Shown here one piece after another: positions 1-8,383 of a stretch of 36,136 bases of DNA. The position numbers and the translations under genes are program-made. A model generated the notes under the pieces. That model had not been told where the DNA came from. It saw nothing but the letters and a program-made list of their open reading frames with translations, and ran no database searches. Every line of letters begins with the position of its first letter. Positions within the stretch are counted from its first letter, which is position 1. Origin of the DNA: Clostridium sp. CAG:452 (GTDB lineage Bacteria; Bacillota; Clostridia; TANB77; CAG-508). The stretch covers positions 271,673-307,808 of the forward strand of contig FR893524.1 in NCBI GenBank assembly GCA_000434035.1. The letters are read 5' to 3'.

Positions 1-255
1 GGATGTTGTAGTAGTAACAACCGAAGGAGCATTTGAAGGAGTATATGTTTCCTCTGTGTTGTTTTCGCTATTTTGAACAGATGTATCTATTGAATTATTA
101 TTTTGTGTATTATCTACATTAGTAGAAACAGCTGATTCAGTATTTTCCGTTGTATTATTTAAATCCAAATTCATATTAATTGCAAAGCAACAAGTATTTA
201 TCATTAAAATTAAAAATATTGTAAAAACAAACAAAAACTTTATATTTTTTTTCAT
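1..255 (-). CDS. Secreted Ser/Thr/Asn-rich protein, C-terminus cut by window edge
   Basis: Eighty-five codons are open from an ATG at 255-253 to the window edge. The ATG follows a clear ribosome binding site (AGGAGG on the minus strand, about 263-268). Residues 1-25 form a Sec signal peptide: two lysines, a hydrophobic core (FLFVFTIFLILMI), then NTCCFA with a likely cleavage after the alanine. The cysteines do not fit a good lipobox because Thr precedes them, so a lipoprotein is less likely. The remainder is a low-complexity stretch rich in Asn, Thr, Ser and Glu, typical of a linker in an exported or cell-wall protein. The functional domain would lie beyond the window, so no function is assigned. 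A promoter at 286-314 drives it away from the LysM gene. Confidence 0.8.
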   Translation of the reverse strand, partial: MKKNIKFLFVFTIFLILMINTCCFAINMNLDLNNTTENTESAVSTNVDNTQNNNSIDTSVQNSENNTEETYTPSNAPSVVTTTTS

Positions 256-285
256 TAGTAGCCTCCTAAAAAAATAACTACAATA

Positions 286-314
286 ATAATATACAAAAAA
301 TATAAATTTGTCAA
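286..314 (-). promoter_or_regulatory. Sigma-A-type promoter for the secreted protein gene
   Basis: On the minus strand, TTGACA (314-309) and TATTAT (291-286) are separated by 17 bases. They lie about 30 bases upstream of the start codon at 255. Confidence 0.7.
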
Positions 315-337
315 TGTAAATAAATATTAGAAGTTGG

Positions 338-365
338 CACGAAAAGCTAGCAATATCATATTATA
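338..365 (+). promoter_or_regulatory. Candidate sigma-K-like promoter for the LysM gene
   Basis: CAC (338-340), a 16-base spacer and CATATTATA (357-365) resemble the mother-cell sigma-K consensus (AC, about 16 bases, CATA-N3-TA). AT-rich DNA yields such matches by chance, so this is tentative. Confidence 0.35.
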
Positions 366-401
366 TTATATAGTATACTTTTATGAAAGGAATGGATATA
401 T

Positions 402-1133
402 ATGAATTGCTTTAATGAAATACAACATAGAATTAACTATGGAGATAATTTGTATTCATTAGCTATTTACTACAATACAACAGTAGAAGCAATACTTTCA
501 ATGAATAGAAATATTAATCCATATAATTTAAGAATTGGTGATATTATAAAAATTTGTCCAAACTCAAACAATAGGCCGAATGAAAAAATATGCATTACTC
601 AAAATGCAATGAACTTATCAGATGAAATGAATACATTATGGGAACAACATGTGTTTTGGACCAGACTATTTTTAATAAGTGTAGCAGAAAATTTAAAAGA
701 TTTAAATGAAACAGAGAAAAGATTATTAAGAATTTCCGTTGACATTGCTAATATATACAGAAGATATTATGGGAATTCAGTTGCGCAAAGAATACAAAAT
801 CTTTTAACAGAACACTTAAAAATAGGAGGAGATTTAATAGTTGCACTAAAAAATAAAGATAACTTAAAAGCTCAAGAACTAGATAAAAAATGGCATCAAA
901 ATGCAGATGAAATTGCAGAATTCCTTAGTTCAATAAATCCATATTATAACAGACAAGAATTACAGCAAATGTTATATGAACATTTAGCACTTACAACAGA
1001 AGAAGTAAAAGCTAGGCTAAGAGGAGATTATAAAACAGATATTGAAGCTTTTGATAGAGTAGAAAAAGAAGCATTAAAAATGGCGAGTTATTTTACAAGA
1101 GGAATTTGGGAACAGTTTAGAAATATGTTTTAG
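402..1133 (+). CDS. LysM domain protein with four-helix C-terminal domain
   Basis: This is a 243-residue protein with no signal peptide. Residues about 9-52 are a LysM module: YGDNLYSLAIYYNTTVEAIL, an Asn-rich middle, then LRIGDIIKI. LysM binds N-acetylglucosamine polymers such as peptidoglycan or chitin. Residues about 72-243 are all helical, with the pattern HVFWTRLFLIS, LLTEHLKI, NPYYNRQELQQMLYEHL. This matches a Firmicutes helical-bundle family that I recall is often mislabelled acetylglutamate kinase; none of the kinase signature is present. Start chosen at ATG 402 after GAAAGGA (385-391). A cytoplasmic LysM protein with a CATA-type promoter would fit a mother-cell spore coat or cortex protein, but this is inference. 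It is monocistronic and followed by a terminator. Confidence 0.8.
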   Translation: MNCFNEIQHRINYGDNLYSLAIYYNTTVEAILSMNRNINPYNLRIGDIIKICPNSNNRPNEKICITQNAMNLSDEMNTLWEQHVFWTRLFLISVAENLKDLNETEKRLLRISVDIANIYRRYYGNSVAQRIQNLLTEHLKIGGDLIVALKNKDNLKAQELDKKWHQNADEIAEFLSSINPYYNRQELQQMLYEHLALTTEEVKARLRGDYKTDIEAFDRVEKEALKMASYFTRGIWEQFRNMF

Positions 1134-1140
1134 AAATGAA

Positions 1141-1172
1141 AAGGAGCTATAGAATTTATATTCTTGCTCCTT
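1141..1172 (+). terminator. Hairpin terminator after the LysM gene
   Basis: AAGGAGC (1141-1147) pairs with GCTCCTT (1166-1172), with an inner AGAAT/ATTCT stem. A T-rich tail follows. Confidence 0.6.
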
Positions 1173-1190
1173 ATATATTTTATTAATCTA

Positions 1191-1219
1191 TTGCAAACAT
1201 TTGTACTATATGATATAAT
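1191..1219 (+). promoter_or_regulatory. Sigma-A-type promoter for uvrB
   Basis: TTGCAA (1191-1196), 17 bases, TATAAT (1214-1219), just upstream of the uvrB ribosome binding site. No obvious LexA box is visible. Confidence 0.65.
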
Positions 1220-1242
1220 TCTAAGATATGTTAGGAGGAAAT

Positions 1243-3198
1243 ATGTTTAAATTACATTCAGAATATAAACCTACTGGCGACCAGCCACAGGCAATAGAAT
1301 ATTTAAGTAATGGAATAAAAGAAGGTAAAAAATTTCAAACTCTTTTAGGAGTTACAGGCTCAGGTAAAACTTTCACAATGGCAAATGTTATTCAAAAAGT
1401 ACAGAAACCAACATTAATATTAGCACACAATAAAACACTAGCTGGACAACTGTATTCTGAGTTCAAAGAATTCTTCCCAGAGAACGCAGTCGAGTATTTT
1501 GTTTCTTACTATGATTATTATCAACCAGAAAGCTATATTCCTTCATCAGATACATATATAGAAAAAGACTCTTCTGTAAATGATGAAATAGACAAGCTAC
1601 GTCATTCTGCAACTCTTTCACTTTTTGAAAGAAAGGATGTAATAATAGTTGCATCAGTTTCATGTATATATGGTTTAGGAGATCCAGAAGATTACCAAGA
1701 ATTAATGCTTTCTTTAAGACCAGGAATGCAAAAAGGCAGAAATGTCATTATGAAGAAACTTGTTGAAATGCAATACACAAGAAACGAAATAGATTTTAAA
1801 AGAGGAACATTTAGAGCAAAAGGTGACATACTAGAAATATATCCTTCAAACCAAGAAGAAAGTGCTTTAAGAGTAGAATTTTGGGGAGATGAGATAGAAA
1901 AAATAGCAGAAATAAATCCTTTAACAGGAAAGCCAATAGGAATTAGAAGTCATGTTTTAATAGGACCAAATTCACATTATGTTGCAGGAGAAGGCAAGCT
2001 AAAAAATGCAATAAAAACAATAGAAGAAGAATTAAAAGAAAGAGTAGAATATTTTAAATCACAAAATAAATTAATAGAGGCACAAAGAATAGAAGAAAGA
2101 ACAAATTTTGACATAGAAATGCTTATAGAAACTGGATTTTGTCAAGGAATAGAAAATTATTCAAGACACATAAGTGGAAGAAAGCCAGGTTCTGCACCAT
2201 ACACTTTATTTGATTACTTCCCAGATGATTTTCTTTTATTTATAGATGAATCACATGCTACAATACCACAAGTAAGAGCAATGTATAATGGAGATAGAGC
2301 AAGAAAAGAATCATTGGTTAATTATGGCTTTAGATTACCATCAGCATTTGATAATAGACCTCTTAAATTCAATGAATTTGAACAAAAAATTAATCAATGT
2401 GTATTTGTAAGCGCAACACCAGCTGATTATGAAAAAGAAAAATCAAAAGGAAATATAGTTGAACAGATTATTAGACCTACAGGATTACTAGATCCAAAAA
2501 TAGAAGTAAAACCAGTAGAAAATCAAATAGATGATTTAATTAATGAAATAAGAATAAGAGAAAAGAAAAAAGAAAGGGTACTAGTTACAACACTTACAAA
2601 AAAACAAGCAGAAGATTTAACAGCTTATCTAAAAAGTTTAGATATAAAAGTAAATTATATGCATTCAGATACAAAAGCTCTTGAAAGAATGGAAATAATA
2701 AGAAATTTAAGACTTGGAGAGTTTGATGTTTTAGTTGGAATTAACCTTTTAAGAGAAGGCCTGGATATTCCAGAAGTGTCGCTTGTTGCAATATTAGATG
2801 CGGATAAAGAAGGATTCCTTCGTAGTGAACGTTCTTTAATACAAACAATAGGAAGAGCAGCAAGAAATTCAGAAGGAAAAGTAATAATGTATGCAGATGA
2901 ACTTACAGAAAGTATGGAAAAAGCAATAACAGAAACAAATAGAAGAAGAGAGATTCAAGAAGTATATAATAAAGAACATAATATTGTACCACAAACAATT
3001 AAAAAATCTGTAAGAGAAGCTATAAAAGCAACAATTGTAGAAGATGTAAGCTCAAAATACGAAATTAAAAAAGATGAAAGTGTAGAAGATATAATCAAAA
3101 AATTAACAGATGAAATGTTAAAACATGCTGCTAATATGGAATTTGAAAAAGCAGCAGAGCTAAGAGATAAAATTAAAGAGTTGGAAAAGTTATTATAG
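1243..3198 (+). CDS. uvrB: UvrABC excinuclease subunit B
   Basis: UvrB is the damage-verifying helicase-like subunit of nucleotide excision repair. UvrA loads it on lesions and it recruits UvrC. The 651 residues match the family length. Visible parts: Walker A GVTGSGKT at residues 36-43; the damage-probing beta-hairpin with YYDYYQPE; the Walker B-like FIDESHAT; helicase motifs SATP and TIGRAARNSEGK; and a C-terminal UVR motif (FEKAAELRDKIKELEKLL) that contacts UvrC. An earlier in-frame ATG at 1228 is rejected because AGGAGG (1233-1238) lies inside it and is ideally spaced for ATG 1243. uvrA lies 1.3 kb downstream, as in many Firmicutes, but a minus-strand gene is inserted between them. The reading frame is intact and has no in-frame CGG. 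Confidence 0.98.
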   Translation: MFKLHSEYKPTGDQPQAIEYLSNGIKEGKKFQTLLGVTGSGKTFTMANVIQKVQKPTLILAHNKTLAGQLYSEFKEFFPENAVEYFVSYYDYYQPESYIPSSDTYIEKDSSVNDEIDKLRHSATLSLFERKDVIIVASVSCIYGLGDPEDYQELMLSLRPGMQKGRNVIMKKLVEMQYTRNEIDFKRGTFRAKGDILEIYPSNQEESALRVEFWGDEIEKIAEINPLTGKPIGIRSHVLIGPNSHYVAGEGKLKNAIKTIEEELKERVEYFKSQNKLIEAQRIEERTNFDIEMLIETGFCQGIENYSRHISGRKPGSAPYTLFDYFPDDFLLFIDESHATIPQVRAMYNGDRARKESLVNYGFRLPSAFDNRPLKFNEFEQKINQCVFVSATPADYEKEKSKGNIVEQIIRPTGLLDPKIEVKPVENQIDDLINEIRIREKKKERVLVTTLTKKQAEDLTAYLKSLDIKVNYMHSDTKALERMEIIRNLRLGEFDVLVGINLLREGLDIPEVSLVAILDADKEGFLRSERSLIQTIGRAARNSEGKVIMYADELTESMEKAITETNRRREIQEVYNKEHNIVPQTIKKSVREAIKATIVEDVSSKYEIKKDESVEDIIKKLTDEMLKHAANMEFEKAAELRDKIKELEKLL

Positions 3199-3216
3199 AA
3201 AAAAGTAAAAAAGAAA

Positions 3217-3241
3217 ACCCCCTCTTACAGGAAGAAGGGGT
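3217..3241 (-). terminator. Rho-independent terminator for the minus-strand gene at 3285
   Basis: ACCCCCTCTT (3217-3226) pairs with AAGAAGGGGT (3232-3241) with one mismatch. Read on the minus strand it is followed by a T-rich tract (TTTTCTTTTTT), so it mainly serves the minus-strand gene. It may also stop uvrB readthrough. Confidence 0.75.
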
Positions 3242-3255
3242 AAAAGCTGAGCAAG
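3242..3255. repeat. Left arm of a 14-bp inverted repeat around the 3285-3611 gene
   Basis: AAAAGCTGAGCAAG here matches the reverse complement of 3640-3653 (AAAAGTTGAGCAAG) at 13 of 14 positions. Confidence 0.6.
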
Positions 3256-3284
3256 CTAATGTGTTCTTACGGTACTAACAAATT

Positions 3285-3611
3285 TTAAAAAGTGTTAGCT
3301 CTTTTGGCAGTAACATAAAGTCTCTGCGCAAAAGTTGATATTTGGGATTCAGGAAATGTGTTAATGGATCCGGTAGTATATGAATAAACTAAATACGGAA
3401 TAACATTTTTGTACGCATTTCCCCAAGAAATTGTAACATTAAACAACTTCCTGTTTTCATCAAAGGGCGAACTCACATGAACTGTGAATCCATCTTTTTC
3501 AAGCTTTCTTATTTCTGCCAAATACAAGCAATCTCTCCGAGAGAATTCACCTCTTTCAGCAGATTGAATAAGTAATGCCTCTCGCTTTTCAGAACGGGTT
3601 GGAAAATCCAT
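3285..3611 (-). CDS. Hypothetical 108-residue protein, foreign-looking codon use
   Basis: I do not recognise this protein. It is 108 residues long, begins MDFPTRSEKREALL, is charged and apparently soluble, and has a helical N-terminal half and a beta-rich C-terminal half. A TTG codon six residues upstream is rejected as the start because it overlaps the GGAGG ribosome binding site (3627-3623), which fits ATG 3611. Codon choice differs from uvrA and uvrB: it uses more C- and G-ending codons, including an in-frame CGG for Arg25 (3537-3539), a codon otherwise absent from the housekeeping genes here. The gene, its leader and its 3' end are bounded by 14-bp inverted repeats and it interrupts uvrB-uvrA, which suggests insertion. 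Function unknown. Confidence 0.7.
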   Translation of the reverse strand: MDFPTRSEKREALLIQSAERGEFSRRDCLYLAEIRKLEKDGFTVHVSSPFDENRKLFNVTISWGNAYKNVIPYLVYSYTTGSINTFPESQISTFAQRLYVTAKRANTF

Positions 3612-3639
3612 TGTAATAAATACCTCCAAAAAAATGGTT

Positions 3640-3653
3640 CTTGCTCAACTTTT
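3640..3653. repeat. Right arm of the 14-bp inverted repeat
   Basis: CTTGCTCAACTTTT pairs with 3242-3255. It sits in the 5' leader of the minus-strand gene. Confidence 0.6.
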
Positions 3654-3839
3654 TTGGCAAATTAGGTAATAGAATTTACAAATACCATATTAATATTGCC
3701 ATAACAAAATACTAACACATTATGTAAAATAAATCAATAAATTTATCAAATTAAACATATAATTGTAGAAAAATGAACTAAACTATGTTAAAATATTTAT
3801 GTTAACAAAAACAAAGTAATTATTAGAAAGAGGGATTTT

Positions 3840-4490
3840 ATGAATAATAAAGCTATTTTAATGTTCTGCGATTTAGAAGGAACACTATTAAATGAAAAAA
3901 ATGGCACTTTAGATGCCAGAAAGCTTTTTAGATTTTTTGATCAGATAAATAAAATACAACAAACTACTAAATCAACAGTTTATATGCATTTATTATCTCC
4001 AATTCCTTTAGATATAATGGAAAAAGTCCTAGATAAATTAGACACATATATAGCAAAATATAATAGAGAAAAAAGAACATTTATAAGAGACATTCAAGGT
4101 GCAACTGCCAGCTATCCTGCAGGAATAAGTCAAGAAGAAAATACTTATGATCGAATCGCTCCATTTCCTGAAAGAGCAACAAAAGATGCTTATGACATTG
4201 CAGCACAAGGAAAACTAGAATATGTAGAAAAATGGATTAGAGGAATTAACAATTTAGATTTTTGCATATATGCAGGCAATGGAAGAAACGATTTTAGAGC
4301 AATAGATTATATTAGAAAGAATTCTAGAGGATACTCTATTTGCCCAGATAACAGCAGAAAAGCAGTTAAAAAAATAGCAACTTTTACTAGTGAAAGCACT
4401 GACATAGAAGGAATAATAGATGGACTTGATAGATTAAATCAATATTTAATTCAAAAAAATAGAAATGAGGATACGAGAGATGAACGATAG
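3840..4490 (+). CDS. HAD-superfamily-like hydrolase with altered motif I
   Basis: This 216-residue protein looks like a haloacid dehalogenase-fold phosphatase. MFCDLEGTLLNE (residues 8-19) corresponds to HAD motif I, normally DxDGT: the first Asp (nucleophile) is kept but the second (general acid/base) is Glu. YAGNGRNDFRAIDY near residues 144-157 resembles motif IV (GDGxND...A). Start is ATG 3840 after AAAGAGGG (3827-3834). An extended -10 (TG-T-TAAAAT) lies upstream. The last codons overlap uvrA by 11 bases, implying translational coupling and one transcript. Substrate unknown. Moderate confidence in the fold, low in activity. Confidence 0.65.
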   Translation: MNNKAILMFCDLEGTLLNEKNGTLDARKLFRFFDQINKIQQTTKSTVYMHLLSPIPLDIMEKVLDKLDTYIAKYNREKRTFIRDIQGATASYPAGISQEENTYDRIAPFPERATKDAYDIAAQGKLEYVEKWIRGINNLDFCIYAGNGRNDFRAIDYIRKNSRGYSICPDNSRKAVKKIATFTSESTDIEGIIDGLDRLNQYLIQKNRNEDTRDER

Positions 4491-7318
4491 TATAATAATA
4501 AAAGGTGCTAAAGAGCATAACTTAAAAAATATAAATTTAACAATTCCAAGAGATAAATTAGTTGTAATAACAGGACTTTCTGGTTCTCGGAAAATCTTCT
4601 CTTGCCTTTGATACATTATATGCAGAAGGTCAAAGAAGGTATGTAGAGAGCTTATCTAGTTATGCAAGACAATTCTTAGGCTTAATGGAAAAGCCAAATG
4701 TAGAGTTAATAGAGGGACTATCACCAGCAATCTCAATAGATCAAAAAACAACTTCTAAAAACCCACGTTCTACAGTTGGAACAGTAACAGAAATATATGA
4801 TTACATTCGTTTGCTATATGCAAGAATTGGTGTACCACATTGTCCTAATTGTGGCAAAAAAATAGAAAAGCAAACAATAGACCAAGTTGTAGATTCTCTT
4901 ATGGAATTAGAAGAAGGAACAAAAATACAAGTCTTTGCTCCTGTGGTAAGAGGTAGAAAAGGTGAGTATACAAAACTTTTAGAAGACTTTAGTAAAGAGG
5001 GATTTGTTAGAGTAAGAGTAGACGGTCAAATTTATGAATTAACAGACGACATAGAAATAGATAGAAAGAAAAAACACAATATAGATATAATAGTGGATAG
5101 ATTAGTTATAAAAGATGATATTAGGAGCAGATTAACAGAGAGTGTTGAAACTGCATTTAAATATGCAAATAATCTTGTACTAGTTGGAATAGGCGGAACC
5201 ACAGAAACTAGGGATGTTTTGTATAGCCAAAATTATGCGTGTCCAGATTGTAATATTAGTTTTGAAGAATTGTCTCCAAGAATGTTCTCTTTTAACAATC
5301 CATTTGGGGCATGCCCAGAATGCTTGGGAATTGGATATTTAATGAAAATGGATGAAGATTTAATAATTCCTGATAAAAATAAAACATTATATGATGGTGT
5401 AAAAGCATTTGGAGCTAGCACTATGAAAAAAGGCGATACTATGGCTAAAATGTATTTTGAAAGTATTGCAAAACATTATGGCGTAAAAATAAAAGATGTT
5501 CCAATAAAAAAATTACCAAAGGAATTTTTAAATAAAATACTATATGGAACAGGAACAGAAGAAATAGATTTTGAATATCAGTCAGCTGCAGGAACAAGAA
5601 AGTTTACAGCACCATTTGAAGGTGTAATACCAACACTAGATAGACGTTACAGAGAAACAAAATCACAAGGTATGAGAGACTTTTACGAAATGTATATGAG
5701 TAACAGCCATTGCGATAGCTGTAATGGAGCAAGATTAAAAAAAGAAAGTTTGGCTGTAACTGTTGGAACAAAGAATATTCAAGAATTAACAGATATGCCA
5801 ATAAATAAAATAAAAAAATACCTAAATGACTTGCAATTAAGCAAAACGAAAAAAATGATAGCAGAGCAAATTTTGAAAGAGATAGATGCAAGACTTCAGT
5901 TCTTAATAGATGTAGGTTTGGAATATTTAACACTTTCTAGGTCAGCCGGAACATTATCAGGAGGAGAAGCTCAAAGGATTCGTTTAGCAACACAAATTGG
6001 TTCAGGATTAACAGGAGTGCTATATATATTAGATGAACCAAGTATTGGATTACATCAAAGAGATAATGATAAGCTTTTAGCAACATTAAAAAGATTAAGA
6101 GATTTAGGAAATACTGTAATTGTAGTAGAGCATGATGAGGATACAATGTATGCTGCAGATATGGTAATAGATATAGGACCAGGCGCAGGTGTACATGGAG
6201 GAAATGTAATAGCTCAAGGAACTGCAGAAGAGATAAAAAATGTTCCAAATTCTATTACTGGTCAGTATTTAAGCGGAAGAAAGAAAATACCAGTACCTAA
6301 AAAAAGAAGAAAAGCAAAGCCAGTTTCTATTACAATTAAAGGCGCAAAAGAAAATAACCTTAAAAACTTAGATGTAAAAATACCATTAGGTGTATTCACA
6401 TGCGTAACAGGTGTTTCAGGGTCTGGCAAAAGTTCACTTATAAATGAAGTATTATATAAAAATTTAGCAAAAAAATTATATGGTTCATCAGAAAAAGGTG
6501 GAAAATGCAAAGAAATAGTTGGAATAGAAAATATAGATAAGATAATAAATATAGATCAATCACCAATAGGTAGAACTCCTCGTTCTAACCCAGCAACATA
6601 TACTGGTGTGTTTGACTATATAAGAGACATATTTGCAAATACAAATGAAGCAAAATTAAGAGGATATCAAAAAGGAAGGTTTAGTTTTAATGTTGCAGGA
6701 GGAAGATGTGAGGCTTGCCAAGGTGATGGAGTTTTAAAAATAGAAATGCACTTCTTACCAGATGTTTATGTACCATGTGAAGTATGTAAAGGAAAAAGAT
6801 ATAATAAAGAAACATTAGAAGTGAAATACAAAGGGAAAAGCATATCAGACATACTAGAAATGACAGTAGAAGAAGCTTTAGAATTTTTTGCAAATATACC
6901 TAAAATAAAACAAAAAATTCAAACATTATACGATGTAGGACTTGGTTATATTAAACTTGGACAACCATCAACAACACTTTCAGGAGGAGAAGCACAAAGA
7001 ATTAAATTAGCTACAGAGCTTTCTAAAAGGCCAACAGGAAAAACTTTATATATATTAGATGAGCCTACAACTGGACTTCACATAGCAGATGTCCATAAAT
7101 TAGTAGATATTTTGCAAAGATTAGTAGATACCGGAAATACTATTGTAGTAATTGAACATAACTTAGATTTAATAAAAACAGCAGACTATATTATAGACTT
7201 AGGACCAGAAGGCGGAGACAATGGAGGAGAGATAATTGCAACAGGAACACCGGAGCAAATAATAAAAAATGACAAATCATATACAGGAAAATTTTTAAAA
7301 AAATATTTAGAGTCATAA
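4480..7318 (+). CDS. uvrA: UvrABC excinuclease subunit A, with a +1 frameshift at 4588
   Basis: UvrA is the DNA-damage-sensing ABC ATPase of nucleotide excision repair. Translation from ATG 4480 (GAGG at 4467-4470, overlapping the HAD gene) runs 36 codons to GLSGS and then meets CGG at 4588. Read in frame, the product ends after 43 residues. Skipping the C at 4588 gives GKSS and continues without interruption to 7318, a 945-residue protein of normal UvrA length. The shift falls on Gly37 inside the first Walker A (32-39). Further motifs: zinc-binding CxxC pairs (CPNCGKK, CPDC, CPECLGIG, CDSCNGARL, CEACQGDG, CEVCKGKRY); signatures LSGGEAQRIRLATQIG and LSGGEAQRIKLATEL; the second Walker A GVSGSGKSS near 644; and Walker B ILDEPSIGLH and ILDEPTTGLH. 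Beginning the gene at 4685 would delete the first P-loop. Confidence 0.95.
4588..4591 (+). other. CGG-type +1 frameshift site in uvrA
   Basis: Context TCT-C-GGA. The zero frame reads Ser-Arg and then stops at TGA 4609. Skipping C4588 reads Ser-Gly-Lys-Ser, completing Walker A. Confidence 0.8.
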
Positions 7319-7320
7319 GA

Positions 7321-7349
7321 TTGACATAACCAGTTTAATATTATATAAT
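7321..7349 (+). promoter_or_regulatory. Consensus sigma-A promoter for the 89-residue protein
   Basis: TTGACA (7321-7326), 17 bases, TATAAT (7344-7349): both boxes are perfect. It starts three bases after the uvrA stop. Confidence 0.85.
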
Positions 7350-7376
7350 TAGAAAAAAATTAGGAGGCAATACATT

Positions 7377-7646
7377 ATGTCACAAGCAAAATTAATTAGA
7401 GTAGAAGAAGCTGAAAATGGAATAAAGTTAACTTTTTTAGATTTTGATGGTAACGAAAAAACAGGAGTTTACAACGGAAAAAAATTAAATTTAGAAAATT
7501 TTGAAAAAATGATAGGACATCACATAAGTTTTAGTGAATCAAATAAGAATGTAGACAATACTAGTTTTATAGATGTACATAAAGCTTGGGGAGAAAATGA
7601 TAGACCATCATTTTGCGATAATCCTAAACATGGAATGGATAGATAA
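7377..7646 (+). CDS. Small conserved-looking hypothetical protein
   Basis: An 89-residue soluble protein starting MSQAKLIRVEEAENGIKLTF. Start is ATG 7377 after AGGAGG (7362-7367). The N-terminal half looks beta-rich (alternating hydrophobics, IKLTFLDFDGNEKTGVYNG). The C-terminal part has His, Cys and Trp residues (MIGHHISF, KAWGEN, FCDNPKHG). No family recognised and no signal peptide or membrane segment. A consensus promoter and a 19-bp hairpin terminator make it a single, probably well-expressed gene. Reading frame and codon use look native. Confidence 0.75.
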   Translation: MSQAKLIRVEEAENGIKLTFLDFDGNEKTGVYNGKKLNLENFEKMIGHHISFSESNKNVDNTSFIDVHKAWGENDRPSFCDNPKHGMDR

Positions 7647-7697
7647 TATGTAAAAGAGCAAGATTTAAATTTTAAATTAATCTTGCTCTTTTACATA
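7647..7697. terminator. Bidirectional terminator between convergent small genes
   Basis: A perfect 19-bp stem (7647-7665 with 7679-7697) around a 13-base loop. The arms carry AAAAG and CTTTT, so it can end transcription from both sides. It lies between the 89-residue gene and the minus-strand gene at 7703. Confidence 0.85.
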
Positions 7698-7702
7698 TTA
7701 TA

Positions 7703-7801
7703 TTATTTGCAATTATTATTGTCTATTCTTTCATTTCTATTGTTGTTTTTGTTTTCCTTGTTTTGTTTATTTTCTTTATTTTCTTTATTTTTCTTTGACA
7801 T
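7703..7801 (-). CDS. Tiny Lys/Asn-rich peptide (32 residues)
   Basis: A 32-codon reading frame starts at ATG 7801 on the minus strand, nine bases after a strong ribosome binding site (TGGAGGTG). It encodes MSKKNKENKENKQNKENKNN followed by NRNERIDNNNCK and a TAA stop. The product is very basic and hydrophilic, with repeated K-E-N-K units and a single Cys near the end. A possible promoter (TTGAAA, 17 bases, TAAATT) lies upstream and the bidirectional hairpin follows. The ribosome binding site, spacing and terminator argue that it is real, although low-complexity sequence cannot show conservation. It might bind nucleic acid or be spore-associated, but no function is claimed. The overlapping plus-strand frame (7683-7919) has no ribosome binding site. 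Confidence 0.6.
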   Translation of the reverse strand: MSKKNKENKENKQNKENKNNNRNERIDNNNCK

Positions 7802-7869
7802 AAAAACACCTCCAAATTTATTTTACGATAATATTATTTTCAAAATTATAAAAAATATTCTAATAAAAA

Positions 7870-7898
7870 TTGTTAAATATGATATTTTGTTATATAAT
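7870..7898 (+). promoter_or_regulatory. Sigma-A-type promoter for the cinA-like gene and murD
   Basis: TTGTTA (7870-7875), 17 bases, TATAAT (7893-7898), immediately upstream of the ribosome binding site of the 7916 gene. Confidence 0.65.
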
Positions 7899-7915
7899 TT
7901 TAAAGAGGTAAAAAA

Positions 7916-8383
7916 ATGAAAAAAATAGTAGAAATTTTAAAAAATAAAAATCAAACAATATCTTGCATGGAATCATGTACTGGAGGAATGCTTGCAAGTG
8001 AAATAACCAACATAGATGGCTCGAGTGATGTTTTTAGTTTAGGATTAATAACATACTCAAACGAATGGAAAGAATACTTTGGAGTAAACAAAAAAATAAT
8101 AGATGAATATACTGTATATAGCACAAACGTAGCAAAAGAAATGGCAAAAACTATTTCAAATTTTGCAAAATCAGACTGGGGAATAGGAATAACAGGTCAA
8201 TTAGGAAAAAAAGATTTAAAAAATAATAGTGATGAATTAAATACCGTATATTTTGCTATATATAATAGCAAAGAAAATAAATGTTTAGACTATATGATAC
8301 ATCCAGGTGGAAAGAACAAATTAGAGAAAAAGCAGGATGTAATAAAAAATATAAAGGAGAGATTTTATGAAATTTGTAAATAA
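7916..8383 (+). CDS. pncC: CinA C-terminal family protein (NMN amidohydrolase-like)
   Basis: A 155-residue stand-alone CinA_C/PncC-type domain. This family deamidates nicotinamide mononucleotide to nicotinate mononucleotide in NAD salvage. SCMESCTGGMLASEI (residues 16-30) holds the family SCTGG signature with the proposed catalytic Ser, and GSSDVFSLGLITYSNEWKEYFGV is typical. The usual GIAGPxG loop reads GITGQLGKKD here, a divergence near the substrate pocket. Start is ATG 7916, after AGAGGT. The stop overlaps murD by 17 bases, so the two are co-translated; I know of no functional link. The gene symbol follows the family role, and activity is inferred. Confidence 0.8.
   Translation: MKKIVEILKNKNQTISCMESCTGGMLASEITNIDGSSDVFSLGLITYSNEWKEYFGVNKKIIDEYTVYSTNVAKEMAKTISNFAKSDWGIGITGQLGKKDLKNNSDELNTVYFAIYNSKENKCLDYMIHPGGKNKLEKKQDVIKNIKERFYEICK

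Noticed and set aside
7683..7919. Hydrophobic 78-residue plus-strand reading frame
   Set aside because: It starts inside the terminator stem, has no ribosome binding site, and is the antisense shadow of the Lys/Asn-rich peptide.
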